Assembly (NCBI GenBank): GCA_029262675.1 | Contig: JAJCYW010000007.1 | Location: 124,001-188,000 of the forward strand | Direction of reading: 5' to 3' | From: Chloroflexota bacterium | GTDB taxonomy: Bacteria > Chloroflexota > Dehalococcoidia > DSTF01 > RBG-16-68-14 | Length of the DNA: 64,000 bases | Shown here: one piece after another, positions 32,627 through 41,240 of the stretch | Position numbering within the stretch: the first letter of the stretch is position 1 | Layout of the letters: each line of letters starts with the position of its first letter | Notes under the pieces: model-generated | What the model was told of the DNA's origin: nothing | Database searches by the model: none | Seen by the model: the letters and a program-made list of their open reading frames with translations, nothing else | Made by a program: the position numbers and the translations under genes

Positions 32627-33292
32627 TCAGACGAGGCGATGCTGGGCCGCAAAGACAACCGCCTCTAGACGACTGTGTACTCCAAGCTTTCCGAGAATGT
32701 GCTCAACGTGATTGCGGACCGTCGTGGGCCGTATCCCTAGGGATTCGGAGATCTGCGCGTCGCGCATTCCGGATGCTACGAGACGGAGCACTTCTAGCTC
32801 CCGTCGTGTGAGCAGTGGCAGTGGGGCCGGGTACGCGTCAGTGACTGCGCCTTCTTGGGAACCAGGTGCGTACTGCGAGACAGTGGCTATCGTCTGCTGG
32901 GCAAGAAGCTCGGCCTTTCGCCGCGACGTGATGTCTCGGAACAGGTGAACGGCGAGTTTGCCCGTTCCCTCCGGATCGGGCACCGCGATTACACTCACGT
33001 TCAGCCATAAGTCACGGCCATCGCTTGTCCGCGAAAGAACATCGTAGTTGGGTATGCACTTCCCTCGCCTGACAGACTGAATCGTCGGGCAGTCCCTTCG
33101 GCAAAATGTGTGTCCCTCGTAGTCGCCGCCCACGATTACTTCGTAGCACGGTCGCCCAGTCACATCTTCTTGTTCGCACCCGAGCAAGCGGGATCCAGCG
33201 CTATTCAAGAAGAGGAGACGTTGATCCTCTCCGACCACATATGCGCCGTCTGCCGTGACTTCGAACAGCCGAAACAAGTCGTCCCGATTCAC
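32627..33292 (-). CDS. PAS domain LuxR-family transcriptional regulator
   Basis: A 221-residue regulator. Residues 5-125 are a PAS domain (LFEVTADGAYVVGEDQRLLF, then LHLFRDITSRRKAE closing), with an insert bearing three cysteines in FCRRDCPTIQSVRRGKC that could bind a metal or iron-sulfur cluster. Residues 155-215 are a LuxR helix-turn-helix, LTRRELEVLRLVASGMRD and GIRPTTVRNHVEHILGKLGV. The GTG at 33292 is favoured because the PAS domain begins just after it and GGGAG lies upstream. It is divergent from the multicopper oxidase gene and may control it. An inverted repeat (CCGTCTG ... CAGACGG, about 33310-33360) lies in its leader. Confidence 0.82.
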   Translation of the reverse strand: MNRDDLFRLFEVTADGAYVVGEDQRLLFLNSAGSRLLGCEQEDVTGRPCYEVIVGGDYEGHTFCRRDCPTIQSVRRGKCIPNYDVLSRTSDGRDLWLNVSVIAVPDPEGTGKLAVHLFRDITSRRKAELLAQQTIATVSQYAPGSQEGAVTDAYPAPLPLLTRRELEVLRLVASGMRDAQISESLGIRPTTVRNHVEHILGKLGVHSRLEAVVFAAQHRLV

Positions 33293-33510
33293 CGATAACT
33301 CGCTCCCTTCCGTCTGCCAGCTTAGCGCTATCCAGGGCTGGCACGGACGGGCCAGACGGCAGGTAGACAATAGAGCCGAAAGCCACTACAAGGGCTAAAC
33401 GCCACATAACATGATGCAAATTACAGATGCGTGAACGTCATCACAATTGCTAGCGTTGTTTCGAGGCAAGTGGAAATACATCAGGACATGTTAGTAGAGA
33501 GGACGAGGCA

Positions 33511-34470
33511 ATGAAGCGAATCAGGATAGTCGGGGCCGCGGCTGCAATACTCGTAGGGGTAGCTTTGGCTGCAGTCATCGCCCTGAGCGCATGTGGAGGC
33601 GACAAGGCCAGCGCTGAACACGGCGAGCCTGGGTTCGTGTTCCAGGATGCCGACGTGGTGATCGATTTGACGGCGGAGGTGATGGAATGGGAGGTCTACC
33701 CAGGCGAGACCGTAGAGGTCTGGGGCTACAACGGAACATACCCCGGCCCTGAAATCCGCGTCACCGAAGGCCAAAACGTGCGCGTCAACCTGATCAACAA
33801 CTTGCCTGAGGCAACCACCGTCCACTTCCACGGGCTTGATGTCCCGAACGACCAAGACGGCGTGCCGGGCATCACTCAGCCGGACGTACAACCTGGCGAG
33901 ACGTGGACGTATGAATTCGTCGCCGCGCGAGTTGGGACGTCCGCGTATCACACGCACTCCAATACGGCACAGCAACTCGCCAAGGGCCTGTTCGGTTTCT
34001 TCATTGTCGAGCCGAAGGAAGGGTCGGATTACGATCGCGAATATGCCCTCGGTCTCCACGAGCTCAGCGGACTGTATTACACGATCAACGGCGTCTCCTT
34101 CCCGTCGACGCTCGATGCCAACCTCCTCCAGATCAAGGAGGGGGAGCGTATCCTGGTTCGGCTCGTCAATATGGGAGCGCAAGCCCACCCGATGCACTTG
34201 CACGGTCACCAGTTCTTGGTCGTGAACATCGATGGCAACACGATGCCGCCTAACTGGAAGCAGAACACCGTCGACGTCGCGCCGGGCCAGACCGTCGACC
34301 TTGTCGTTGAAGGGACCAACCCCGGCACGTGGACGTTCCACTGTCACATCGTCCCGCACGTAACGAACCGCGGCGAGTACCCAGGCGGCATGCTCACGGT
34401 GCTGGACTACGAAGATCACACGTCGTATTTCGAGGAGCAGCAGGCCGCGGCGGCTGAGGCCGGCGAATAG
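33511..34470 (+). CDS. Multicopper oxidase (two cupredoxin domains), lipoprotein
   Basis: A 319-residue copper enzyme with a lipoprotein signal peptide ending ALSACGG. The copper ligands are in four motifs: HFHGLD, HTHS, HPMHLHGH and FHCHIVPH, the last giving the type 1 Cys. QQLAKGLFGFFIVEP is a common segment in domain 1. The length, two recognisable cupredoxin halves and no third domain place it with two-domain oxidases or laccase-like enzymes that work as trimers. It may oxidise copper, iron, manganese or phenols outside the cell. It is followed by a strong hairpin at 34501 and faces the PAS-LuxR gene. Confidence 0.88.
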   Translation: MKRIRIVGAAAAILVGVALAAVIALSACGGDKASAEHGEPGFVFQDADVVIDLTAEVMEWEVYPGETVEVWGYNGTYPGPEIRVTEGQNVRVNLINNLPEATTVHFHGLDVPNDQDGVPGITQPDVQPGETWTYEFVAARVGTSAYHTHSNTAQQLAKGLFGFFIVEPKEGSDYDREYALGLHELSGLYYTINGVSFPSTLDANLLQIKEGERILVRLVNMGAQAHPMHLHGHQFLVVNIDGNTMPPNWKQNTVDVAPGQTVDLVVEGTNPGTWTFHCHIVPHVTNRGEYPGGMLTVLDYEDHTSYFEEQQAAAAEAGE

Positions 34471-34500
34471 CCGTCACGCGGCTGGCTTCGCAGATTCCAA

Positions 34501-34535
34501 GGAGTGGCGCTGGGATGATGACCCCGCGCCACTCC
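34501..34535 (+). terminator. Terminator-like hairpin after multicopper oxidase
   Basis: GGAGTGGCGC pairs perfectly with GCGCCACTCC (10 bp) across a 15-base loop, followed by ATTTG. It lies 31 bases after the stop codon. Confidence 0.6.
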
Positions 34536-34642
34536 ATTTGTCCACAAGCCCAGCTCAGTCCCCGTCACCGGGGCGGAGAAGCCAGCAGCACCAGCTCGGT
34601 CACCGGCAATAGGCGAGAACCAAAGCGCATAGCGGCGCGCCG

Positions 34643-35998
34643 TTAGAGCGCGGGCACGGCCTTCATCGCCTCGGCGACGGCCTCGGCCGGGTAGGCGTAG
34701 TCCTGCAGCTCACCGGCGAAGTACTTATCGTACGAGCCCATGTCGAAGTAGCCGTGGCCCGAGAGGTTGAAGAGAACCACCCGCGACTCGCCGGCTTCCT
34801 TTGCCTCCAGCGCTTCGCCGATCGCAGCACGGATGGCATGCGAGCTCTCCGGCGCGGGGATGATGCCTTCGGTTCGCGCGAACTGAACCGCGGCATCGAA
34901 GCAGGCGATCTGGTGGTAGGCTTTCGCCTCGATCAAGCCGTCATCGTAGAGTTGGCAGATCAGCGGCGCCATCGCGTGGTAGCGCAGGCCGCCGGCGTGG
35001 ATGCCGGGCGGCACGAAGGTGTGGCCCAGCGTATGCACCTTCATGAGCGGCGTCATGCCCGCCGTGTCGCCGAAGTCGTAGCGATACTCCCCACGGGTGA
35101 GCGACGGGCAGGCCTCCGGCTCGGCGGCAACGAAGCGCGTCTTCGCGCCCTCGGCGAGGCGGCGGCGCATGAAGGGGAAGGCGATGCCCGCGTAGTTGGA
35201 CCCGCCGCCGGCACAGCCGATGACGACATCCGGCTCCTCGCCCGCCTGCTCCATTTGCTTGATCGCCTCTTGCCCGATGATCGTCTGGTGGAGGAGGACG
35301 TGGTTCAGCACGCTGCCGAGCGAGTACTTTGTATCGTCCCGCGTCGCCGCGTCCTCCACGGCCTCGCTGATCGCCATGCCCAGCGAGCCCGGTGATTCTG
35401 GATCCTGCTCAAGCATCTGGCGGCCGGCCTGTGTGTCGGGACTGGGGCTCGGCACGACGTCGGCGCCCCAGACCTGCATCATCGAGCGGCGGTACGGCTT
35501 CTGTTCGTAGCTGACGCGAACCATGTAGACCTTCAGCTCGATTCCCATGAAGTTGCAGGCCATCGCCAGGGCGCTCCCCCACTGGCCGGCACCCGTCTCC
35601 GTCGCGATTCGCGTCACGCCCTCCTGCTTGTTGTAGTAGGCCTGCGCGATCGCGGTGTTCGGCTTGTGCGACCCCGCAGGGCTGACGGACTCGTTCTTGT
35701 AGTAGATGTGGGCCGGCGTGTCGAGCGCCTTCTCCAGCCGGTGCGCGCGATGGAGCGGCGAGGGGCGATAGAGCCGGTAGGCATCGCGCACCTCCTCCGG
35801 GATCTCGATGTAGCGCTCAGCGCTGACTTCCTGTCCGATGAGTGCCATGGGGAACAGCGGCGCCAGGTCCTCCGGGCCGATGGGCTGCTTTGTGCCTGGG
35901 TTGAGCGGCGGCGCCGGCGGCTCTGGCAGATCCGCCGCGATGTTGTACCAGGATTCCGGCAACTCGTTCTCCGAAAGAATGAACTTTGTCGTGCTCAT
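34643..35998 (-). CDS. TrpB2-type tryptophan synthase beta-like protein
   Basis: A 451-residue PLP enzyme of the TrpB2 group. The Schiff-base lysine is in [10 protein letters not shown] (K112), with [19 protein letters not shown] as the substrate-carboxylate loop, [11 protein letters not shown] as the phosphate loop and [16 protein letters not shown] at the C-terminus. Length and the long N-terminal extension distinguish TrpB2 from TrpB1. No trpA or other trp gene is adjacent, which is common for TrpB2 and suggests indole salvage or serine deamination roles. GGAGGAGG precedes the start. It ends a region of minus-strand catabolic genes. Confidence 0.9.
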   Translation of the reverse strand: MSTTKFILSENELPESWYNIAADLPEPPAPPLNPGTKQPIGPEDLAPLFPMALIGQEVSAERYIEIPEEVRDAYRLYRPSPLHRAHRLEKALDTPAHIYYKNESVSPAGSHKPNTAIAQAYYNKQEGVTRIATETGAGQWGSALAMACNFMGIELKVYMVRVSYEQKPYRRSMMQVWGADVVPSPSPDTQAGRQMLEQDPESPGSLGMAISEAVEDAATRDDTKYSLGSVLNHVLLHQTIIGQEAIKQMEQAGEEPDVVIGCAGGGSNYAGIAFPFMRRRLAEGAKTRFVAAEPEACPSLTRGEYRYDFGDTAGMTPLMKVHTLGHTFVPPGIHAGGLRYHAMAPLICQLYDDGLIEAKAYHQIACFDAAVQFARTEGIIPAPESSHAIRAAIGEALEAKEAGESRVVLFNLSGHGYFDMGSYDKYFAGELQDYAYPAEAVAEAMKAVPAL

Positions 35999-36258
35999 GG
36001 CCTCCTCCTTCTCTCCTCCTGTGGCCTGCTCTCGTAGACGCTACCACGTCCTCGTTTGGCTCGCCATAGCCGGTAGCGCGGCGATTGGCGTGGGCGGCTA
36101 AGGGCAGTCCGCCCGCTTCCCAACGCCACCCAGTCAAGCAATCTGATGTGAAGTGGAGCTACCTGGTTATGAGCATTCGGTCAGGCCGACCTGCCACTGG
36201 TCAGTTCGCAGGTTGATTCCGTCCGCAGCAGCTGGACATCGGGCCGTCAGCGGAGGTC

Positions 36259-37020
36259 TCAGGGTGTCATCACCGAGCCGCCGCTGACAGACACGACTTC
36301 CCCGGTTATGTACCCCGACATGTCGCTCGCGAGGAACACGGCGACGTCAGCTACGTCGGGTGGCTGGCCGACCCGGCCGAGAGGGACGGTTTTCGCGTAG
36401 CGCTCGAAAAACTCCTTTGGGTAGACGCGGTTCAAGAACTCGTTGTAGATGAGGCCCGGCGCAATCGCGTTGACGCGGATCCCGTGGGGCCCAACCTCCG
36501 CGGCGACGGCTCTCGTCAGCCCCATCACTCCGGCCTTCGCAGCGGAGTAGTGCGCCTCGCCATCATCTCCACCGATCCAGCCGGCGGACGACGACATGCT
36601 GACAATCGCGCCGCTCTTGCGCTCGATCATATGTGGGAGCACGGCCCGCATGCAGTTGAACGTTCCGGTCAGGTTCACGTCGATCACGAGGCGCCACGTT
36701 TCGTCATCCATCTCCCAGATCGGAGATAGCTTGTTGATACCGGCGTTGTTCATCAGGATGTCGATCTGGCCGTGCCGCTCGAGCGTGGCATCCACCATTC
36801 GCGTCACGTCGTCGACGTTGCGCACGTCCACGGGCAAGGCGAGGATCTCTTGATCGAAGTCCTTCGACAGCGCCGAGGCGACCTCCCCGGCGCGCCGGGC
36901 GTGCGCGTCGCTGACTACCACCTTGGCGCCTTCCTCTGCCATCCGGCGAGCGGTGGCGTGACCGATACCGCCACCCGCGGCGGCGGTAATGATCGCAACT
37001 CTGCCGTCCAGAAGTCCCAT
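36259..37020 (-). CDS. SDR-family oxidoreductase, BadH-like
   Basis: A 253-residue NAD(P)-dependent short-chain dehydrogenase. The nucleotide-binding turn is TAAAGGGIGHATA, DVRNVDD binds adenine, NNAGI is conserved, and the catalytic set is S143-S145/Y158/K162 (HYSAAKAGVMG). It ends YITGEVVSVSGG. With the next upstream gene (enoyl-CoA hydratase/BadI-like, eight-base gap), it resembles the BadH (2-hydroxycyclohexanecarboxyl-CoA dehydrogenase) and BadI pair of alicyclic acid degradation; this is an inference from the pairing and general likeness, and a fatty acid or sterol role is possible. Confidence 0.88.
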   Translation of the reverse strand: MGLLDGRVAIITAAAGGGIGHATARRMAEEGAKVVVSDAHARRAGEVASALSKDFDQEILALPVDVRNVDDVTRMVDATLERHGQIDILMNNAGINKLSPIWEMDDETWRLVIDVNLTGTFNCMRAVLPHMIERKSGAIVSMSSSAGWIGGDDGEAHYSAAKAGVMGLTRAVAAEVGPHGIRVNAIAPGLIYNEFLNRVYPKEFFERYAKTVPLGRVGQPPDVADVAVFLASDMSGYITGEVVSVSGGSVMTP

Positions 37021-37028
37021 CGCAGCAC

Positions 37029-37826
37029 CTACCTTGGGAATCGAGAAAAGTCAGTCTCGCGGCGCTCCAGGAAGGCGTTCTTCCCCTCGTCAGCCTCGCC
37101 GCTGGTGTAGAAATCGGGGGCGATCTCCTGCACCCAGTCCCGGGCTGAGGCCTCCTTCATCGACTTGTAGGCCAAATTGAACGAGGCCTTGAGTATCTTC
37201 AGGCAGCTTGGGCTCTTCTGGAGCAGCTCTTCGCACCAGCGGTCGACCTCGCCGTCCAAGTCTTCTTGCGCGACGACAGCGTTGACGAGGCCCATCTCCA
37301 ACGCCTCGCGAGCCGAGTAGCGGCGCGTGGTCATCCACATCTCTTTCGCCTTCTTGGCTCCGACGACGTGCACGAGGTTCGCCACCTGGTATCCGGACGC
37401 CGGGCTGCCCACGCGAGGCCCGACCTGCATGAACGTCGCGTTCTCAGAGGCGATGGTGAAATCGGAGAAGTAGGCGAGGTGATTGCCACCGCCGACGGCG
37501 TAACCGTTGACGCGGGCGATGACGGGCTTGAGGCAGTCCTCGATGCCGGCATGGGGGTCCATCGGCGCCGCTTCACCCGCCCCCTCCTGCTGCACTGCCT
37601 GCAGCCAACGCACGTCGCCGCCGGCACAGAACGCTTTGTCGCCGGCGCCGGTCAGGACGATCACCCCGACCTCCGGGTCTGCGCTGGCGTCGGCGACCGC
37701 TTCGGCCATCTCCGTCAGCGTCTGGCCCGTGAACGAGTTCATCGCTTCAGGGCGATTGATCGTGATCCACGCGGCGCCTCGGACTCGGCCGTGCTTCTCA
37801 TACAGAATATCTTGGAAGTCAGGCAT
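37029..37826 (-). CDS. Enoyl-CoA hydratase/isomerase family protein, BadI/MenB-like
   Basis: A 265-residue crotonase-fold protein. AWITINRPEAMNSFTGQTL and VLTGAGDKAFCAGGDVRWL give the first oxyanion region, with YAVGGGNHLAYFSDFTIASE the second, and FMQVGPRVGSPASGYQVANLVHVVGAKKAKEM continues in the manner of BadI (2-ketocyclohexanecarboxyl-CoA hydrolase) and MenB. The F-x-Q-V-G-P-x-x-G-S motif is a BadI/MenB signature. The start at 37826 is chosen because the frame before it is short and GGGAGG lies upstream. The adjacent SDR supports a BadHI-like step; menaquinone synthesis cannot be excluded since no other men genes are in view. Confidence 0.85.
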   Translation of the reverse strand: MPDFQDILYEKHGRVRGAAWITINRPEAMNSFTGQTLTEMAEAVADASADPEVGVIVLTGAGDKAFCAGGDVRWLQAVQQEGAGEAAPMDPHAGIEDCLKPVIARVNGYAVGGGNHLAYFSDFTIASENATFMQVGPRVGSPASGYQVANLVHVVGAKKAKEMWMTTRRYSAREALEMGLVNAVVAQEDLDGEVDRWCEELLQKSPSCLKILKASFNLAYKSMKEASARDWVQEIAPDFYTSGEADEGKNAFLERRETDFSRFPR

Positions 37827-37871
37827 CGTCTTTCGCCTCCCGTTATCTTGGCCTGCCATCAGGCCATTTCG

Positions 37872-38279
37872 CTAGTAACCCCTACCCCACGCACGGACCT
37901 GAAGCGCCTCGATGCGCACGATTGTCCGCAGCGCGGCCCACTGTGCGATGTAGGCGTCGACCTCGCCCTCGGGGATGTACCGCCTTACGATCTCGCGGAT
38001 GTCGTCCGCCATCCCCGGCGGGTCGACCTCGACCTCCGCCCTGCCGCGCGCGACAACGGCCGCGAACGGCGCCTCGTGTTCCGCCACAGCGACGCTCACC
38101 TGGGGGTTGCGCCGCGCGTTCTTCACCCACTGGCGCGACACGTCCGTCCAGATCCTGAACGAGCCGGCCTTGAATCGATACCAGACGGGAACGCTGTGCG
38201 CGCCGCCCTTGGCGCCGACGGTCGCCACAATCGCCGTCATCGACCGATCTAGAAAGGCCTGCAACTCTGATTCGTTCAT
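37872..38279 (-). CDS. Split-barrel PNPOx-like F420/flavin-binding protein
   Basis: A 135-residue split-barrel protein with ATVGAKGGAHSVPVWYRF, FRIWTDVSRQWVKNARRNPQVSVAVAE and RGRAEVEV, typical of F420-dependent or heme/flavin-binding PNPOx-like proteins of actinobacteria and Chloroflexota. The S/T-R-x-W-K-N-x-R-R-N-P segment contacts the cofactor phosphate. It is 45 bases upstream of the BadI-like gene on the same strand and could share its transcript. The genome's F420 pathway (1-1481) makes F420 a plausible cofactor. Confidence 0.8.
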   Translation of the reverse strand: MNESELQAFLDRSMTAIVATVGAKGGAHSVPVWYRFKAGSFRIWTDVSRQWVKNARRNPQVSVAVAEHEAPFAAVVARGRAEVEVDPPGMADDIREIVRRYIPEGEVDAYIAQWAALRTIVRIEALQVRAWGRGY

Positions 38280-38407
38280 GCCGCTGGGAATATAGCAGAT
38301 CGGCCATCCGCCACCGCAAGACCGCGCTGTAGGTCCAACTGATGATTTGGACGCGTCTCGCTCGCCTTCGTAGCTACGGCGTCACAGGGCCTGAGCTCAG
38401 ATAGCTT

Positions 38408-38518
38408 CTAGGCGTCTGCCTGAGGCCGGATCAGCAGCACCGGCGCGTCACCTTGCAGGAGCCGGTCGGCGATACTGCCGAGGACGGCGACCTCTCCCCT
38501 ACCCTGTTTCGAGACCAT
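38408..38518 (-). pseudogene. Universal stress protein UspA, C-terminal remnant
   Basis: A 36-residue tail, LGSIADRLLQGDAPVLLIRP, has the C-terminal UspA pattern (G-S-I/V-A-D-R-x-L then P-V-L-L-I-R-P). The expected G-x-x-G-x-G ATP-loop region is replaced by sequence of the 55-base repeat 38486-38540, so the gene is broken at that repeat. No N-terminal half exists upstream. It looks inactivated by recombination at the repeat. Confidence 0.55.
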
Positions 38519-38540
38519 CTGCTTTCTTAGCAGAAGGCCA
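38486..38540 (+). repeat. 55-base dispersed hairpin repeat, copy 1
   Basis: Matches 41241-41295 at 52 of 55 bases. It starts GGCGACCTCTCCCCTACCCT and ends with a hairpin CCATCTGCTTTCTTAGCAGA plus AGGCCA. The hairpin core (TCTGCT/AGCAGA) recurs at 56284-56303 and, degenerate, at 57500-57518. The 17 bases TCTGCTTTCTTAGCAGA look like a tRNA-Arg(UCU) anticodon arm. Confidence 0.7.
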
Positions 38541-38740
38541 TCTTCCTGGCATGACACGACCGTACGTGGCCGAAATGCTTGGCCACGACCGGCTAGCCGC
38601 ATGCCGGCCGACCAAACTCCCGTGTGGCCGTATTCTTGCGGTCGACACGGGGCGCGTGGCTATACCATCGGGGTATGCTGAAGAAGACCATCATCGCGAT
38701 ATCGCACGTGCCATGACTGTTGGCGAAAGGAGTCCGCTCA

Positions 38741-40036
38741 ATGACGTCGGAACGGCGTTTGGGAATTCTGGTGGGCGGAGGGCCCGCGCCCGGGATCAAT
38801 AGCGCCTTGAGCGCGGCAGCTATCGAAGCCACCAAGGATGGCCTGGAAGTCATCGGTATCCACGACGGATTCGAGCATCTTATGAATGGACGGACCGACA
38901 TGATCCGCCCGATTGCGATCTCCGACGTGTCGCGTCTCCATTTCCAGGGTGGGTCCGTTATTGGAACCTCGCGCGCAAACCCCACGGCGAACGAAGCAGA
39001 CTTGCAGCGAACGGTTGATACTCTCAATCAACTGGGCGTTGGTCACCTGATCACGATCGGCGGTGAGGACACCGCCTACGCAGCGGCGCGAATTGGCCGG
39101 CACGCTGACGGAGCAATACGGATCGCGCATATTCCAAAGACCATTGACAACGACCTGCCCCTGCCCGCCAGTGCCCCGACGTTCGGTTTTGAGACTGCCC
39201 GACATCTCGGCACGCAGTGGGCTCTCAATCTAATGGAGGAATCGCGAACAACAAATCGCTGGTGCCTCGTCGTCGTGATGGGCCGTAAGGCCGGCCATCT
39301 CGCCCTGGGGATCGGCAAGGCTGCCGGCGCTACGGTCACCATTATTCCGGAGGAGTTCTCGTCCAGCGAGATCGACCTGGATGATCTTTGCTTGGTGGTG
39401 GAAGGAGCAATCCTCAAGAGGAGATCCATGGGGCATCGGGACGGAGTGGCTGTCGTCGCTGAAGGGGTTGCGGCCAAGATAGACCCCGAGCAACTTGCCA
39501 AGATGCCCGGCGTCGAGGTGGGACATGACTCCTACGGCAACATCCGTCTGGAAAAGATCCCGCTTGCGGCCATCTTGGAGCGCGAGGTCGCGCGGCGGTT
39601 CGCTGAACGCGGGGAATCGCCGTCAATGGTCGCGGTGACTCTCGGCTATGAGCTTAGGTGCGCGGCGCCAATTCCCTTCGACATCGACTACACGCGCACT
39701 CTTGGATACGGAGCGGTGCGATCACTCCTGAGCGAAGACCTCGACGAACGCGCGCGGTCGGGCGGTATCGTATGCCTTGACGAAGGCCGGCTGCGTGTCT
39801 TGCCTTTTGGCGATCTTGAAGAGCCAGGGACGGGGCGTATCCGAACGCGGATGGTGGATGTTCGATCTGAGCATTACAGAGTGGCACGCGAGTACATGAT
39901 CCGCCTACAGCGGCGCGATCTCCAAGACGAGAGCTTGCTGCGCAGACTCGCGGAGGTGTCGGGCATGGAGGCTCAGGACGTCGTGACGCGATTTGGACCC
40001 AGCTTTGAGCACGATTCGTTCGAGGATGCTTCATGA
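38741..40036 (+). CDS. 6-phosphofructokinase family protein (PPi-type signature)
   Basis: A 431-residue phosphofructokinase. GGGPAPGINSALSAA is the phosphate-donor loop, and the donor-site motif is TIGGEDTAYAA: ATP-dependent enzymes usually have G-G-D-G-S and PPi-dependent ones G-G-D-D, so G-G-E-D is unusual. PKTIDNDLP carries the lysine typical of PPi-dependent enzymes (ATP types have PGTIDND) and GRKAGHLAL is the substrate loop. The ATG at 38741 is set by AAAGGAG eight bases before it. The aldolase follows 25 bases downstream, making a two-step glycolytic operon (fructose 6-phosphate to triose phosphates), or the reverse with PPi. Confidence 0.85.
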   Translation: MTSERRLGILVGGGPAPGINSALSAAAIEATKDGLEVIGIHDGFEHLMNGRTDMIRPIAISDVSRLHFQGGSVIGTSRANPTANEADLQRTVDTLNQLGVGHLITIGGEDTAYAAARIGRHADGAIRIAHIPKTIDNDLPLPASAPTFGFETARHLGTQWALNLMEESRTTNRWCLVVVMGRKAGHLALGIGKAAGATVTIIPEEFSSSEIDLDDLCLVVEGAILKRRSMGHRDGVAVVAEGVAAKIDPEQLAKMPGVEVGHDSYGNIRLEKIPLAAILEREVARRFAERGESPSMVAVTLGYELRCAAPIPFDIDYTRTLGYGAVRSLLSEDLDERARSGGIVCLDEGRLRVLPFGDLEEPGTGRIRTRMVDVRSEHYRVAREYMIRLQRRDLQDESLLRRLAEVSGMEAQDVVTRFGPSFEHDSFEDAS

Positions 40037-40061
40037 TCGCGTTGGCTTCGAGGAGGTGAGC

Positions 40062-41081
40062 ATGACGATTGAAGAGAAGCTGGCAGCAACAGCCAGTGCT
40101 TTGGTCACTACTGGGAAAGGCATTCTCGCCATCGACGAAACCAGTCCGACTTGCACAAAGCGCTTCGCGGAGTTTGGCATTGAGTCCACAGCGGACAGTC
40201 GAAGGTCATATCGAGAGACGCTCATCACCGCACCGGGGATCGGCGATTACGTAAGCGGCGTGATCATGTTCGACGAAACCATCCGCCAGACCGCCAAGGA
40301 CGGGCGGTCGTTTGTAGACGTGTTGAACACGTTGGGCGTTATGCCCGGTATCAAAGTTGACACCGGTCTGGCAGCACTCGCCAAGGCGCCAGGCGAGAAC
40401 GTAACCGACGGCTTGGATGGGTTGCGCGAGCGCCTGTATGAGTACTGCGAGATCGGCGCCCGCTTCACTAAATGGCGTGCTGTCATCAAGATCGGGCCGG
40501 GGACGCCCAGCCGTTACTGCATTGAGACAAACGCGCATGCGTTAGGTCGCTACGCCGCGCTGGCCCAAGAAGCCGGCCTAACACCTATCGTAGAGCCGGA
40601 AGTCCTGATGGACGGCGACCACGATGTTGGTCGCTGCCTGGAAGTTACGGAGGAAGTGCTCCAGTCCGTGTTTAGGGAACTGAACAGCCAGCGCTGCCTT
40701 CTTGAGGGAATAGTCCTAAAGGCCAACATGGTAACGTCCGGAATTGGATCGCCGCGGCGGGCAAACACCGGCGAGATAGCGGAACTTACGCTGAAAACAC
40801 TGCGCCGGTGCGTCCCCGCGATTGTTCCAGGAGTCGCGTTCCTTTCCGGAGGCCAAACAGGCAAAGAAGCATGCCGAAATCTGAATGCGATGAACTCTCT
40901 GGGCCGATTGCCCTGGGAACTGACGTTTTCGTTCGGTCGGGCGCTACAGTACCCATCACTAGGGGTGTGGGGCGGTGAGCCCCACAACGTTCCGGCGGCC
41001 CAGGCTGCGTTTCTTCACCGGTTGCGAATGGGCGGCGCGGCGCGGGCAGGAATGTATTCGTCCGAATTGGAGCGAGGGTAG
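40062..41081 (+). CDS. Class I fructose-bisphosphate aldolase
   Basis: A 339-residue aldolase of the eukaryote-like class I family. KGILAIDETSPTCTKRF, KWRAVIKIG and LLEGIVLKANMV contain the catalytic residues, with K220 as the Schiff-base lysine (equivalent to muscle K229), and FLSGGQTGKEA binds the C1 phosphate. AGGAGGTGAG gives a strong ribosome site before the ATG at 40062. It ends YSSELERG; the muscle-type C-terminal Tyr is absent, as in bacterial members. It splits fructose 1,6-bisphosphate made by the preceding kinase. Confidence 0.93.
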   Translation: MTIEEKLAATASALVTTGKGILAIDETSPTCTKRFAEFGIESTADSRRSYRETLITAPGIGDYVSGVIMFDETIRQTAKDGRSFVDVLNTLGVMPGIKVDTGLAALAKAPGENVTDGLDGLRERLYEYCEIGARFTKWRAVIKIGPGTPSRYCIETNAHALGRYAALAQEAGLTPIVEPEVLMDGDHDVGRCLEVTEEVLQSVFRELNSQRCLLEGIVLKANMVTSGIGSPRRANTGEIAELTLKTLRRCVPAIVPGVAFLSGGQTGKEACRNLNAMNSLGRLPWELTFSFGRALQYPSLGVWGGEPHNVPAAQAAFLHRLRMGGAARAGMYSSELERG

Positions 41082-41135
41082 GAGCGGAGGTGACAATGAG
41101 TTTGCTCTGCACACTGAATTCGAACCGTCACCGGT

Positions 41136-41208
41136 GCTTCCTAAGCAGCGGCCTGTCCTGAGCGCAGCCAAAGGGGTCGCGAGTTCGGACCTCGTCTCCC
41201 GCTCCAAA
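41136..41208 (+). repeat. tRNA-3'-half-like repeat, copy A
   Basis: About 73 bases aligned with 57366-57440, with only a handful of mismatches. It contains an anticodon-arm-like TGCTTCCTAAGCA, an inserted CCTGTCCTGAGCGCAGCC segment, the T-arm-like GCGAGTTCGGACCTCGT and an acceptor-like CTCCCGCTCCA. It has no 5' tRNA half, so it is not a functional tRNA. It lies just after the aldolase gene. Confidence 0.6.
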
Positions 41209-41240
41209 CCCAACACTCAATGCTAATAGCCGCCGAGTCT

